This document shows, one piece after another, positions 26,730 to 36,296 of a DNA stretch of 64,000 nucleotides (positions are counted from its first letter, which is position 1; the number at the start of each line of letters is the position of its first letter). The notes beneath the pieces were generated by a model. That model worked only from the letters and a program-made list of their open reading frames with translations. It made no database searches and was not told where the DNA came from. Both the position numbers and the translations under genes were made by a program. Origin of the DNA: Comamonas sp. (GTDB taxonomy: Bacteria > Pseudomonadota > Gammaproteobacteria > Burkholderiales > Burkholderiaceae_C); the NCBI RefSeq assembly GCF_009360615.1, contig NZ_SPEY01000023.1, positions 186,001 to 250,000 of the forward strand, in the 5' to 3' direction.

Positions 26730-28948
26730 CAGCCCTGCGTCAGCCGTGCAATCGCCTTTTGTGCTTCGTCGGGCGCGTCGAACCAGTATTCATCCAGCAA
26801 CGGGCCGATCTCCGTATCCACGACCTGCTGGAACCACTTCTTCGTGTCTCCCGCCTCCAGTCGATGTGCGGGTGTCACATAGCTGTGACCAATCCGGAAT
26901 TGCTTGCCAAGGCGCGCATCCGTCGCGATCTGGTCGTTCAGCTCGGCGATACGGCGCTCGATATCCGCGACCAAGCCCGGATCGACAGCGCAATCCTTGA
27001 CCACCCAATCCCGCCAAACCTGGCCGAGTCTCGGCTCCAGTCCAACGAAAGCAAAGCGGCGACGCAATGCCAGATCGACCAGTGCAAGCGATCGGTCGGC
27101 GATATTCATGGTGCCGACCACATAGAGATTCTCGGGAATATGGACGGGACGTCGTTTGCCGTCCGCATCCGGATAACAGAGTTCCAGCGCTTCGTTGGGC
27201 GTCCGTTTGCCCGCCTCAAGCAGCGTCAGCAACTCGCCGAAGATCTGCGCCGGGTTTCCACGGTTGATCTCCTCGATTACCACGACAAACTTCGACGAAG
27301 GGTCCTTCGATGCAGCCTTGATGGCTTCCATGAAGACACCGTCCGCCAGCGACAACTTGCCTTCGCCAGTGGGGCGCCACCCTCGAACAAAGTCCTCGTA
27401 GGACAGGTTGGGGTGGAACTGCACTGCACGGACCTTGCTGTCGTCCTTCTGGCCCATGAGCGCGAACGCGAGCCGTTTGGCTAGCCAGGTCTTGCCCGTG
27501 CCCGGAGGCCCCTGAAGGATGAGATTCTTTTTTGTGCGCAGACGATCGAGCAAGCGGTCAATCTCGGCCCGCTCCAGGAAACAGCCGTCCTTGAGGATGT
27601 CCTCCACCGAGTAGGGAACGATTGGCGCTGCCACCTGAAAGGCTTCGCGAACTTCACCTTCAGTTTCCTGTTCTGCTCCGGCATTGGTACCGATATCGCC
27701 AGCCGGCACAGGCTCGTCAACCGGGTCTTTGTACATCCAGGACGCAAGCGACAAGTCTGGGAAACTGTGGACGGGATAGCCGTCTTCGCCGAAGCGCGAA
27801 CGCAGATCGTCCAGCAGCTTCAAATAGGCCCGACCATCACATGGGCCTTGCTGACCACTGATGGCGACATTCAGGCCGAGCCGCTTGTTGATGTAGTGGC
27901 GCGACTGGCTATCCAAGGTCAGGAATTCCCACGGATGCGCCCAGTAGAGACCTGTCGAAAGGTTCCATGCGACACCCCACACTTGGGTTGCCTCGTCATA
28001 AGCCCGGATGAAGGCATCGCGAGTGTCCAACTGGTCGCCATCGACCATCTTGCTCGCGGCAACGAATACCTTCCATAGCGCGTCGATGTCGCCCGCACCA
28101 CGCTTGTCGGCATAGGCGAAAAACCAGGAACGTTGGTTGTTGAGAACGGGAATGCCTTCGAATGAAGGCGGGACCGGCACCGTCACACCCAGCAACTTGG
28201 CAAGTTCACCCGCGATGGTCTTGCGGTTGGCATCGGTCATGGATCGGTTAAAGGTGCCCATCGTGGTGAATGGGCAAATGTCCCGCAGCGGACCACTGGT
28301 TCCATCAGGAAACTTATCCTGGAGATAGGTCAGCCCCGGCACCCGGGACGCGATCTCGTGGATGCCCTCGATGAGCGGAGTTCGATCGTCTGCGTGGGCC
28401 AGCAGCTTTTCGGCCACTGCCTCGTAAAAGTCAGTCCACTCGAAGCGCTGCTTTTCTGGCAAAGTCGTGCCGTAACGCTCCCGCCAAAAGGGCTCGTTGC
28501 GAAAGCGATCTACATCCTGCGGCTTGCCGTCAAACGCAAATGCAATCAGCGCATCGTTCATCCATTCGCCGTGCAGCACACGCCAGATCGTTGCTCGGTG
28601 AGTGTAGAAGTACCACTCCCGTACCGGCTCGACCTTGGCCCAGTCCACCTTCACCCGCTTCCCGTCGTTCAGGTTTTCGGTGATCGTGCCGACCGCCTTG
28701 ATGCCCATAACCGAAACCGCTCGGCCTCGGCTATCGAAAGGCAGGCCGTGCTTTCGCGTGTAAGACGACTTGATGGCGATCCGCTCTCCCGGGCGCATGG
28801 AACGCACCACATCGAGGAGCTTGTCGTCGTAGCCGTTCTCCCAAATTCCTTCTGCAAGAAATCGCGGCATCTGATCATCGGTACCGCCGTAGCTGGCGCC
28901 GACAAACCAGGTTGCATGCGGTGCACTATCTATCGTCTGAGTGGTCAT
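26726..28948 (-). CDS. mcrB: McrB-like AAA+ GTPase of a modification-dependent restriction system
   Basis: 740 aa. The C-terminal half is an McrB AAA+ motor: Walker [19 protein letters not shown] near 480, VVIEEINRGNPAQIFGELL, and TMNIADRSLALVDLALRRR (the McrB-specific sensor region). The N-terminus (TWFVGASYGGTDDQMPRFLA; RPGERIAIKSS; ITENLNDGKRVKVDW) differs from E. coli McrB and resembles an EVE/PUA-like modified-base reader domain; this is an inference from pattern. A middle segment links the two. It starts 12 bases after hsdR, on the same strand. Confidence 0.85.
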   Translation of the reverse strand: MTTQTIDSAPHATWFVGASYGGTDDQMPRFLAEGIWENGYDDKLLDVVRSMRPGERIAIKSSYTRKHGLPFDSRGRAVSVMGIKAVGTITENLNDGKRVKVDWAKVEPVREWYFYTHRATIWRVLHGEWMNDALIAFAFDGKPQDVDRFRNEPFWRERYGTTLPEKQRFEWTDFYEAVAEKLLAHADDRTPLIEGIHEIASRVPGLTYLQDKFPDGTSGPLRDICPFTTMGTFNRSMTDANRKTIAGELAKLLGVTVPVPPSFEGIPVLNNQRSWFFAYADKRGAGDIDALWKVFVAASKMVDGDQLDTRDAFIRAYDEATQVWGVAWNLSTGLYWAHPWEFLTLDSQSRHYINKRLGLNVAISGQQGPCDGRAYLKLLDDLRSRFGEDGYPVHSFPDLSLASWMYKDPVDEPVPAGDIGTNAGAEQETEGEVREAFQVAAPIVPYSVEDILKDGCFLERAEIDRLLDRLRTKKNLILQGPPGTGKTWLAKRLAFALMGQKDDSKVRAVQFHPNLSYEDFVRGWRPTGEGKLSLADGVFMEAIKAASKDPSSKFVVVIEEINRGNPAQIFGELLTLLEAGKRTPNEALELCYPDADGKRRPVHIPENLYVVGTMNIADRSLALVDLALRRRFAFVGLEPRLGQVWRDWVVKDCAVDPGLVADIERRIAELNDQIATDARLGKQFRIGHSYVTPAHRLEAGDTKKWFQQVVDTEIGPLLDEYWFDAPDEAQKAIARLTQGW

Positions 28949-28960
28949 CCTCCGCCCCCT

Positions 28961-31948
28961 TTAGTAATACTGTCGGATGTAGCTGTAGGCCTTCTCGAAC
29001 AGCTCTTCATCCGCATGCAGCTTGTATTTGAAGAGGGCTTTGCGCAGGGCCTTCTTGACTTCACGCTCACCGGCCTGCGTGCCTTGCCAGCCCGGGAAAC
29101 GGACCAGTCGCACAATCTCGTCGATGTCCGCGACCACGCGTTCGACCATGATGGGCGTCTCGGCCGTCTTGACCTCGTTGAACAGCTCAGTCAGCGCGGC
29201 CTTGCCACGATCCTCATCCTCTTCGGGCGGGACCTCCTTCTCGGCTTGCAGCGTCTCCTTGGCGATCTCCAGTAACTGCTTCAGAAATTCGACGCTGTTG
29301 ATCTGGCCAGACTCGAACCGGTCTTTCAGCGCATCAAGCCGTTCCGACAGCTTCTTGAACTTGGGGTTGCCGCCATGCCCGCGCAGTCGGCGCTTGAGCT
29401 TGATCTCGATCTCCTTGGCCTTCTTCGGGTCGGGGTTCGACAGCACGGCCTCCAGCAGATCGGCGTCCAACACCAAGGTATCGAGGTCATCCCTCACCGC
29501 GTCGACATGCACGTTCTGGTGGATCAGCTCAATGGTCTTGGCGCCAAGCGAATGCCAGATCAACTTGCCGTGGCCACTGGAGGGCTGTACCGACTGGTAC
29601 ACCTGCGACAACCACTTGTAGTCCTTCTCGAAGGGGCCCAGAACGGTGTCCGGTGACAGCGCCTCCCAGATCTTGTTGAGCACGCTGTACTCGGCAGCAA
29701 AGTTGTCTCGCACCTCGTTATTGGGCAGACACTGCTGCGCGGCGATCAGGCCCTCGTAGCCTTGCAAACTGCGATCGCAGCCAGAGAAGAAGGCCAGGCA
29801 CTTCTGCATCGACTCAGGCAGCTTGTCCTTCAGCTCCTGGATATTGCTGACCACCTGCTTGACGCTCTGGTCGTCGAACTCCAGCGCTGCCGCCACGTCG
29901 TCGAAGATGCCGAGGTAATCCACGATCAAGCCGTGGGTCTTCTGCTCGGAGTAGGTGCGGTTCACGCGGCAGATAGCCTGCAGCAGCGTGTGGTCGCGCA
30001 GCGGCTTGTCCAGGTACATCGCCTGCAGGATGGGCGCATCGAAGCCGGTCAGCAGCTTGGCCGTGACGATAATCAGCTTCAGCGGGTCGGCCGGGTCGCG
30101 GAACCGATCCAGCAGTCGCTCTTCTTCGTCGCGGCTTCGGTCGTAGGGCACGTACTCTGGATGTTCCTTCTTGTCCGCCGCCTGCACCGACATCACGATG
30201 TCTGTAGCCTCGGGCGGCAGCAGCTTGTCCAGCTCGGCCTTGAACAGCAGGCAGGACTCGCGATCGAACGTTACGATCTGGCCCTTGAAGCCATTGGGCT
30301 CCACCTTGGTCTGGAAATGCTCGACGATGTCCTCACAGACCTTGCGGATGCGCTCGGGCGTTTTCACCAGCACGGCCATCTTGGCGGCGGTCTTGGCAAG
30401 GTTGTCCTTGTCCAGATCCGACAGGCCGCCGGTCAGGTCTTTGTAGGCGGCGTCCAGGGCGGCCTTGTCGATGTGCAGGTCGATTAAGCGCGGTTCGAAG
30501 TGCAGTTTTAGCGTGGCACCGTCGCGGATCGACTCCTCGAAGCCGTAGCGGCTCATGTAGCCTTTCTCGTCCTCGTCGGCACCAAAGGCGTAGAAGGTGT
30601 TGCGGTCGGCACGGTTGATCGGCGTGCCGGTCAGGCCGAACAGAAACGCGTTAGGCAAGGCCTCGCGCATCTTGCGGCCCAGGTCGCCTTCTTGGGTGCG
30701 GTGGGCTTCGTCCACCAGGGCAATGATGTTGCTGCGGTCGTTCAGGCTGCCGGTGGCCTCGCCGAACTTGAAGATCGTGGTGATGATGATCTTGCGCACG
30801 TCCTGAGCCAGCAGCTGCTGAAGCTTCTCGCGGCTGTCCGCCTTTTCCAGGTTGGGGATGTCCGCCCCGGTGAAGGTGCCGGTGATCTGGCTGTCGAGAT
30901 CGATCCGATCCACCACGATCAGCACGGTGGGATTCTTCAGGCCGGCATGCATGCGCAGCTTCTGCGCGGCAAAGACCATCAGCAGTGACTTGCCCGAACC
31001 CTGAAAGTGCCAGATCAGGCCCTTCCGGGGATAACCCGCCAGCACGCGCTCGACGATCTTGTTGGCCGCTTCAAACTGCTGGTAGCGGCAGATGATCTTG
31101 ATGCGCTGCTTTTTCTTGTTGGTGGCGAACAGGGTGAAGCTGCCGAGAATGTCCAGCACCACATGGGGGCGCAACATGCTTTCAGCGGACAGTTTGAGCG
31201 ACTTCAGCGGGTGGTGCTGATCATCGTCACCGTCGCCATCCAGATGCCACGGCCCCCAGTCCTTGACCGGCAGGCCGATGGACCCGTAGTGGTACGCCTT
31301 GCCCTCGGTGGCCACCGAGAACACGTTGCAGACGAAGAGCTCGGGTACGAACTTCTCGTAGTCGTCGTGCACCTGCACCGCGCCATCGACCCAGCTGATG
31401 CACTTCTTAACCGGCGTCTTGGCCTCGATCAGCACCAGCGGCAGCCCGTTGACCAACAACACCAGATCGGCGCGGCGTTCGGTGGGGCCAGCACGGTAGG
31501 TGTATTGTTGGGTGACGATGTATTGGTTCTGCGCCAGATCATCCAGGTCGATCAGCCGCACCGGCACATGCTCGTTGTTGGGGCCGAAGGGCATCGAGCG
31601 CTCACCGCGCATCCAGGCGGTCATTTCCTCGTTGGCGCGGATCAGGCCATCCGATCGCACCGACAGCACGATGGCGCGCAGCTTGTAGAGCACCTCGTCG
31701 GCGCGATCGGGCTGAGCGGCAATCTCCGGGTTCAGGCGGATCAGCGCCTCACGCAGCCAGGGTTCAACCAACACTTCCTGAATCTGGCGCGGCACGTCAG
31801 CCGGGGCGGCGTAGCGCCAGCCGATGCCTTTGGGGCTGGGTCCGTAGCTGGCCTGAGGTTCCTGGGCGGTGTTGGCCAGGACAGCCTTGACTGGGCCGGC
31901 GAGCAGATCGCGGACGTAGGCTTCGACGGTATTGGATTCGTTAAACAT
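28961..31948 (-). CDS. hsdR: Type I restriction enzyme R subunit
   Basis: 995 aa, normal for HsdR. An N-terminal nuclease has RADLVLLVNGLPLVLIEAKT (D...ExK). The SF2 motor has Walker A FQGSGKSLLMVFAAQKLRM, DEAH box (LVDEAHRTQEGD), motif III LTGTPI, and later helicase motifs (ITAK...TGFDAP, AICRVNRTY). The C-terminal helical domain binds the methylase. It translocates and cuts unmodified DNA when it joins M and S. Start overlaps hsdS by 8 bases. Confidence 0.95.
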   Translation of the reverse strand: MFNESNTVEAYVRDLLAGPVKAVLANTAQEPQASYGPSPKGIGWRYAAPADVPRQIQEVLVEPWLREALIRLNPEIAAQPDRADEVLYKLRAIVLSVRSDGLIRANEEMTAWMRGERSMPFGPNNEHVPVRLIDLDDLAQNQYIVTQQYTYRAGPTERRADLVLLVNGLPLVLIEAKTPVKKCISWVDGAVQVHDDYEKFVPELFVCNVFSVATEGKAYHYGSIGLPVKDWGPWHLDGDGDDDQHHPLKSLKLSAESMLRPHVVLDILGSFTLFATNKKKQRIKIICRYQQFEAANKIVERVLAGYPRKGLIWHFQGSGKSLLMVFAAQKLRMHAGLKNPTVLIVVDRIDLDSQITGTFTGADIPNLEKADSREKLQQLLAQDVRKIIITTIFKFGEATGSLNDRSNIIALVDEAHRTQEGDLGRKMREALPNAFLFGLTGTPINRADRNTFYAFGADEDEKGYMSRYGFEESIRDGATLKLHFEPRLIDLHIDKAALDAAYKDLTGGLSDLDKDNLAKTAAKMAVLVKTPERIRKVCEDIVEHFQTKVEPNGFKGQIVTFDRESCLLFKAELDKLLPPEATDIVMSVQAADKKEHPEYVPYDRSRDEEERLLDRFRDPADPLKLIIVTAKLLTGFDAPILQAMYLDKPLRDHTLLQAICRVNRTYSEQKTHGLIVDYLGIFDDVAAALEFDDQSVKQVVSNIQELKDKLPESMQKCLAFFSGCDRSLQGYEGLIAAQQCLPNNEVRDNFAAEYSVLNKIWEALSPDTVLGPFEKDYKWLSQVYQSVQPSSGHGKLIWHSLGAKTIELIHQNVHVDAVRDDLDTLVLDADLLEAVLSNPDPKKAKEIEIKLKRRLRGHGGNPKFKKLSERLDALKDRFESGQINSVEFLKQLLEIAKETLQAEKEVPPEEDEDRGKAALTELFNEVKTAETPIMVERVVADIDEIVRLVRFPGWQGTQAGEREVKKALRKALFKYKLHADEELFEKAYSYIRQYY

Positions 31949-33179
31949 CGCCGAATACCTCCCTCAAAATTTTCTTGTAGGTGCGTTCTGTTGCCAATTT
32001 TCTTTCCTCGGTCAGCCGTACAGACTCGAAGAGCGCATCAATGGCCGAAACAACACCCTCTGCTAGATGATCTGGCGGCAGAGGCACGGGTAGCGTTTGG
32101 CAAAGCTCCAGCGTCAAATTCTGCTGACCAGAGGTCTTCTTCGATCTAGACCCCAACCAGCGTTGCGCCCAATCTGATAGCAGATATGCCGCGATAAACC
32201 TCGGAGAAATTTCTTTTCTAGCTCGAAAACGAGCGATCGCTTGATTTATGTTTGCGCTCGGGAACTTTGCAGGAACAATCGAAACCTTACCGAGAGGCGG
32301 GCCCACGATATTCATGAGTACATCGCCCTCTTGAACCTTCGACCTTGCCAATTCTTTGGAATGCGCTTCGGAACTCAAGAATGTGGGCTCAATAGTGAAA
32401 TCAAGCGATCCATCAAATGTGAGGTTGTAGACCTTGAGGAATGGGATGCCCGTGTCGCTTACGCCAGTAGCGCCAGATGGCGTAGCTCCCTTTGTGATCG
32501 GTGCCACGCAGATATCCGCAGCAGAGACCAATCGCCACTCTGGGCGAACGATAGCTTGGGACATTTCTGTGTTTGCAGGAGAGCACCCTGCTGCTGCAAA
32601 GATCGAAACCAGACCCGACCTCAGCATTTCGTTTGCGGCTTCCAGTGCAGATGCATAGGACTCTGCCGATTCTCGAGCACAAGCAAGAAGTTCAAGTAGG
32701 CGAACCTGCTCATCCATTGATGGCAGTGCAAACTCAAAGTCCGCCAAACTCGTCCAGTTTGTACGAGGGCTCAGAGACCCCGCCGACGTGCCAACAGCGT
32801 GATCGAAGAAGGCATCGGTCTGGCAAATGAATGGCAGCAGCTTCGGCAGCAAGACCTGCGCATCCTTGGTCTCCAGCACGTAGATGTCCCCGGAACACAC
32901 CCCAGAGAAATCCGCCACAGCCACTTTGCGCTGGTAAGCGCGTCGCTTGCCGAACAGCACCTGCCCAGGTTGAAACACGCTGGTGAAGGTCACGCCGTCA
33001 GCGACGCTGCCCCAACGGCGGATGCGCAAGTCACCGGGTTCGAGATGTTCCAGACCGACGTAGCGTTCAATGCCATCAGCTAGCGGATCTTTGCTGCGCT
33101 CTTTCGAAAGTCGCACCACGTCGCCGAACTTCACCCGACGCCAGCCGGGCTTCAGGGTTTTATTGTTCTTGTCAGACAC
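31941..33179 (-). CDS. hsdS: Type I restriction specificity subunit S
   Basis: 412 aa with two target-recognition domains: TRD1 residues about 10-155, TRD2 about 210-360, each followed by a spacer helix (DEQVRLLELLACARESAESY and a C-terminal SAIDALFESVRLTEERKLAT). This fixes the bipartite DNA sequence recognised by the enzyme. Start overlaps the upstream hsdM by 8 bases and the end overlaps hsdR. The base composition of TRD2 is more AT-rich than its neighbours (32,000-32,700), consistent with domain exchange. Confidence 0.9.
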   Translation of the reverse strand: MSDKNNKTLKPGWRRVKFGDVVRLSKERSKDPLADGIERYVGLEHLEPGDLRIRRWGSVADGVTFTSVFQPGQVLFGKRRAYQRKVAVADFSGVCSGDIYVLETKDAQVLLPKLLPFICQTDAFFDHAVGTSAGSLSPRTNWTSLADFEFALPSMDEQVRLLELLACARESAESYASALEAANEMLRSGLVSIFAAAGCSPANTEMSQAIVRPEWRLVSAADICVAPITKGATPSGATGVSDTGIPFLKVYNLTFDGSLDFTIEPTFLSSEAHSKELARSKVQEGDVLMNIVGPPLGKVSIVPAKFPSANINQAIARFRARKEISPRFIAAYLLSDWAQRWLGSRSKKTSGQQNLTLELCQTLPVPLPPDHLAEGVVSAIDALFESVRLTEERKLATERTYKKILREVFGDV

Positions 33180-34803
33180 GCTCGATGTCCTCCGTAATCA
33201 CTCCATCCAGCGTTTCCACCAGCGCGTCCATCTGTTGCCAGAAGGCACGGCCATCGGTTTGCCATTGGTCCCAGGCTGAGCGCAGCGATACCGCGTCACC
33301 ATTGCTGTCGGTGGCGATGGCGGCGGCAATCCGCTTCACGTACAGCGGGATCGAGAGGTTGCCAGCATTGGCGCCGATTTCGGCCAGGGTGGCGACCTTG
33401 GCGAACCCGGGCACGTCCGCAAAGGTCTTGTAAGCGGTCAGGATGCGCTGCTGGTGCTCGGGCTTCAGAAAGCTCTGCGCCCGCTCCCGGGTGACCTCGT
33501 TCACCGCGTCGATGAAGATCACCTTGCCCTTGCGAGCGGCGACCTTCTTGCGGTTGCAGATTACGATGCACGACTCCATCGGGGAGTTGTAGAACAGGTT
33601 GGGACCCAAGCCGATGACGGCCTCGACCCAGTCCTGCTCGACCATCTTGGCGCGCATGGACTGTTCTTCGTTACGGAACAGCACACCGTGGGGCCAGAGC
33701 ACGGCACTACGCCCCTTGGTGGTGAGGCTGGTCAGGATGTGCTGTTGGAAGGCGTAGTCGGCGCGGCCCTGCGGTGGCGTACCCAGCGAGTTGCGTCCCC
33801 ACTTGTCACTACTCCAGGCCTCGCGATTCCACTGCTTGATGGAGTACGGCGGGTTGGCCAGGATCACATCGAACTGGCGCAGGCGGTCGCCTTCGATGTG
33901 CTTGGGTTCAGCCAGGGTGTCACCCCGGATGATCTCGAAGTCCTCCACGCCATGCAGGAACAGATTCATGCGGGCGATGGATGAGGTAATGAGGTTGCGC
34001 TCCTGCCCGTAGAGCTTGAGCGTGCGGTACTCTCCGCCCGAGCGCTTCACTTCGTCCAGCGCTGAAATCAACATGCCGCCGGTACCGCACGTGGGGTCGT
34101 AAATCGACTCGCCCGCCTGAGGTGCAAGAAGTTGAGTCATCAAGTGGACGACGGTGCGGTTGGTGTAGAACTCGGCCGCCGTGTGGCCGGAATCGTCCGC
34201 GAACTTCTTGATCAGGTACTCGTAGGCGTTGCCGAGCTCGTCCTCTGGGACGTTGGCCACCGAGAGTGTCTGGGTCGAAAAGTGCTCGATCAGGTTTTTC
34301 AGTGTTTCATCGGGCAGCCGCTCGCGATTGGTCCAGGGGGCATCGCCGAAGATGCCGTCGAGCAGGTCCGGGTTGGCGGTCTCGATGGCGCGCATGGCCT
34401 TTTGGATGGCCGCGCCGACGTTCTTGGGTGCCTGACGGACATCGTTCCAGTGCGCCCCTTCGGGGATCTGGAAGCGGTGGTTCTCGGCAAACTGGGCATA
34501 GGAGAGGTCGCCCTTCGAGTTCGCCAGGGCCGCCTGGTATTCCTCCTCCCACACATCCGACACGCGCTTGTAGAACAGCAGCGGGAAGATGAACTGCTTG
34601 TAGTCGCCGGCGTCGATGAGGCCGCGCAGCAGAACGGCTGCGCCCCACAGGTAGCTTTCGAGTTCTTGTTGGCTGATGCGTTTGGTGCTACGAGCTTTCT
34701 CTTGTTCCATCTGGGCAAATTTTTCCTTCAGTCGAGCGCGCGCAGCATTAGCCAGTTCTTCAGTAAAGATCTTGTTGTCTTTGAATGGGCGGTCCGAACT
34801 CAT
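33172..34803 (-). CDS. hsdM: Type I modification methylase M subunit, NPPY type (predicted m4C)
   Basis: 543 aa from the ATG at 34803, which overlaps the preceding stop (ATGA); an ATG at 34812 is an alternative. AdoMet motif I DPTCGTGGML and catalytic motif IV ANPPYS are present. In the heterodimeric type I methylases described in 2016, NPPY marks the subunit that makes N4-methylcytosine. It pairs with the upstream NPPF copy and hsdS. The two M proteins share the same domain order but differ in motif IV and N-terminal extension, so they are paralogues, not a frameshift. Confidence 0.9.
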   Translation of the reverse strand: MSSDRPFKDNKIFTEELANAARARLKEKFAQMEQEKARSTKRISQQELESYLWGAAVLLRGLIDAGDYKQFIFPLLFYKRVSDVWEEEYQAALANSKGDLSYAQFAENHRFQIPEGAHWNDVRQAPKNVGAAIQKAMRAIETANPDLLDGIFGDAPWTNRERLPDETLKNLIEHFSTQTLSVANVPEDELGNAYEYLIKKFADDSGHTAAEFYTNRTVVHLMTQLLAPQAGESIYDPTCGTGGMLISALDEVKRSGGEYRTLKLYGQERNLITSSIARMNLFLHGVEDFEIIRGDTLAEPKHIEGDRLRQFDVILANPPYSIKQWNREAWSSDKWGRNSLGTPPQGRADYAFQQHILTSLTTKGRSAVLWPHGVLFRNEEQSMRAKMVEQDWVEAVIGLGPNLFYNSPMESCIVICNRKKVAARKGKVIFIDAVNEVTRERAQSFLKPEHQQRILTAYKTFADVPGFAKVATLAEIGANAGNLSIPLYVKRIAAAIATDSNGDAVSLRSAWDQWQTDGRAFWQQMDALVETLDGVITEDIERV

Positions 34804-36296
34804 TTCAGCCATCCCCCTTCAGTCATGACCTGCGCGAGCCGCTCTTCGGCTTCACGGCAGCGGGTGAGTGCGTCCTTGAATGCCGCGATGGCATCGGGCA
34901 GCGGTGGGATGTCTTCTTGCAATGGCGGCAGGACATAGCGCGAGATGTTCAGCGTCCAGTCCTCGGCTTTGATCTCGTCGAGGCTGACCACGCGGACCGC
35001 GTCCCGCACATCGGCAAAGCCGCGATACCAGCCGAGGATTTCGGTGGCGTGCTCGGGCTCCAGATAGTTTTGCGCACGACCCCGGCGGAACAGGCGTGAC
35101 GCATCGGCGATCAGAACCTTTTTCCTGTGCTTGACCGGCTTGCGTTTGCGCAAGACCAGGATGCACGCGGCGAGGCCGGTGCCGTAGAAAAGGTTGGGCG
35201 CCAACCCGATCACCGCCTCGACCAGATCCATCTCCAGCAGCTTCTGGCGGATGTTGCCTTCCACCCCTTTGCGGAACAGGGCGCCCTGGGGCAGCACCAC
35301 GGCCATCCGGCCGCTGACGTCGGCCATCGACTTGACCATGTGCTGCACCCACGCGAAGTCACCGCTGGATGAGGGCGGCAGGCCGGCAAAGTTGCGGCCG
35401 AAGGGATCGTTCAGCCACAGGTCCTCACCCCACTTTTCCAGCGAAAACGGCGGATTGGCGATGACGCAGTCGAAGGTGGCCAGTCGGTCACCCTCGAAGA
35501 AGGCTGGGTTACGCAGCGTGTCGCCGCGCACCACCTGGAAGTCCTCGATGCCGTGGAGAAACAGGTTCATCCGCGCGATGGATGAGGTGGTGAGGTTTTT
35601 CTCTTGTCCGTACAGCTTGCCCCACAGCCGCTTCACGTCGCCATGCTGTTCCTTCACGTGCTGCACAGCGGCCAGCAACATGCCGCCGGTACCGCAGGCC
35701 GGGTCGTAGATGGTCTCGGCTTCTTTGGGATCGAGCATGTCGATCATCAGCCGCACGACGCTGCGCGGGGTGTAGAACTCCCCGGCCTTCTTGTTGGTGG
35801 CGTCGGCGAACTTCTTGATCAGGTATTCGTAGGCGTCGCCAAGCAGATCCGAGTTGACGTTCTTGTTGCCAAACGGCAGCTTGGAGAAGTGCTCGATCAG
35901 GTCCTTGAGCAAGGCATCAGACAGCCGATCCTTGTTCGACCACTGGGCATCGCCGAACACGCCGTAAAGGGTGTCGGGGTTGGCCTTCTCAATCTCGCGC
36001 ATCGCGCGCTGAAGGGCCGCCCCGACATTGCTGGCCTTGGTGCGAACGTCGTTCCAGTGACAGTCTTCCGGGATCTGGAAGCGGTGCGATTCCGGAAACC
36101 AGGCGAGCTGCTCGTCACCGGTCTCATCAACGATCTCCTGGTACTCCTCGTCCCAGACGTCGCAGATGCGCTTGAAGAACAACAGCGGAAAAATGTAGGT
36201 CTTGAAGTCAGCCGCATCCACCGGGCCGCGCAGGATGTTGGCTGACTCCCAGAGGTGACTTTCGAGCTGACCTAGAGTGATTTGGTCTGCACTCAT
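34800..36296 (-). CDS. hsdM: Type I modification methylase M subunit, NPPF type (predicted m6A)
   Basis: 498 aa from the ATG at 36296; the frame is open further upstream but that part overlaps the regulator gene. Motif I DPACGTGGML and motif IV ANPPFS are the N6-adenine type. An N-terminal helical domain (TLGQLESHLWESANILRG) is standard for HsdM. Starts with ATGA overlap on the WYL gene stop and ends with ATGA overlap on the next hsdM, so the three are translationally linked. An AAGGA lies about 8 bases upstream of the start. Confidence 0.93.
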   Translation of the reverse strand: MSADQITLGQLESHLWESANILRGPVDAADFKTYIFPLLFFKRICDVWDEEYQEIVDETGDEQLAWFPESHRFQIPEDCHWNDVRTKASNVGAALQRAMREIEKANPDTLYGVFGDAQWSNKDRLSDALLKDLIEHFSKLPFGNKNVNSDLLGDAYEYLIKKFADATNKKAGEFYTPRSVVRLMIDMLDPKEAETIYDPACGTGGMLLAAVQHVKEQHGDVKRLWGKLYGQEKNLTTSSIARMNLFLHGIEDFQVVRGDTLRNPAFFEGDRLATFDCVIANPPFSLEKWGEDLWLNDPFGRNFAGLPPSSSGDFAWVQHMVKSMADVSGRMAVVLPQGALFRKGVEGNIRQKLLEMDLVEAVIGLAPNLFYGTGLAACILVLRKRKPVKHRKKVLIADASRLFRRGRAQNYLEPEHATEILGWYRGFADVRDAVRVVSLDEIKAEDWTLNISRYVLPPLQEDIPPLPDAIAAFKDALTRCREAEERLAQVMTEGGWLK

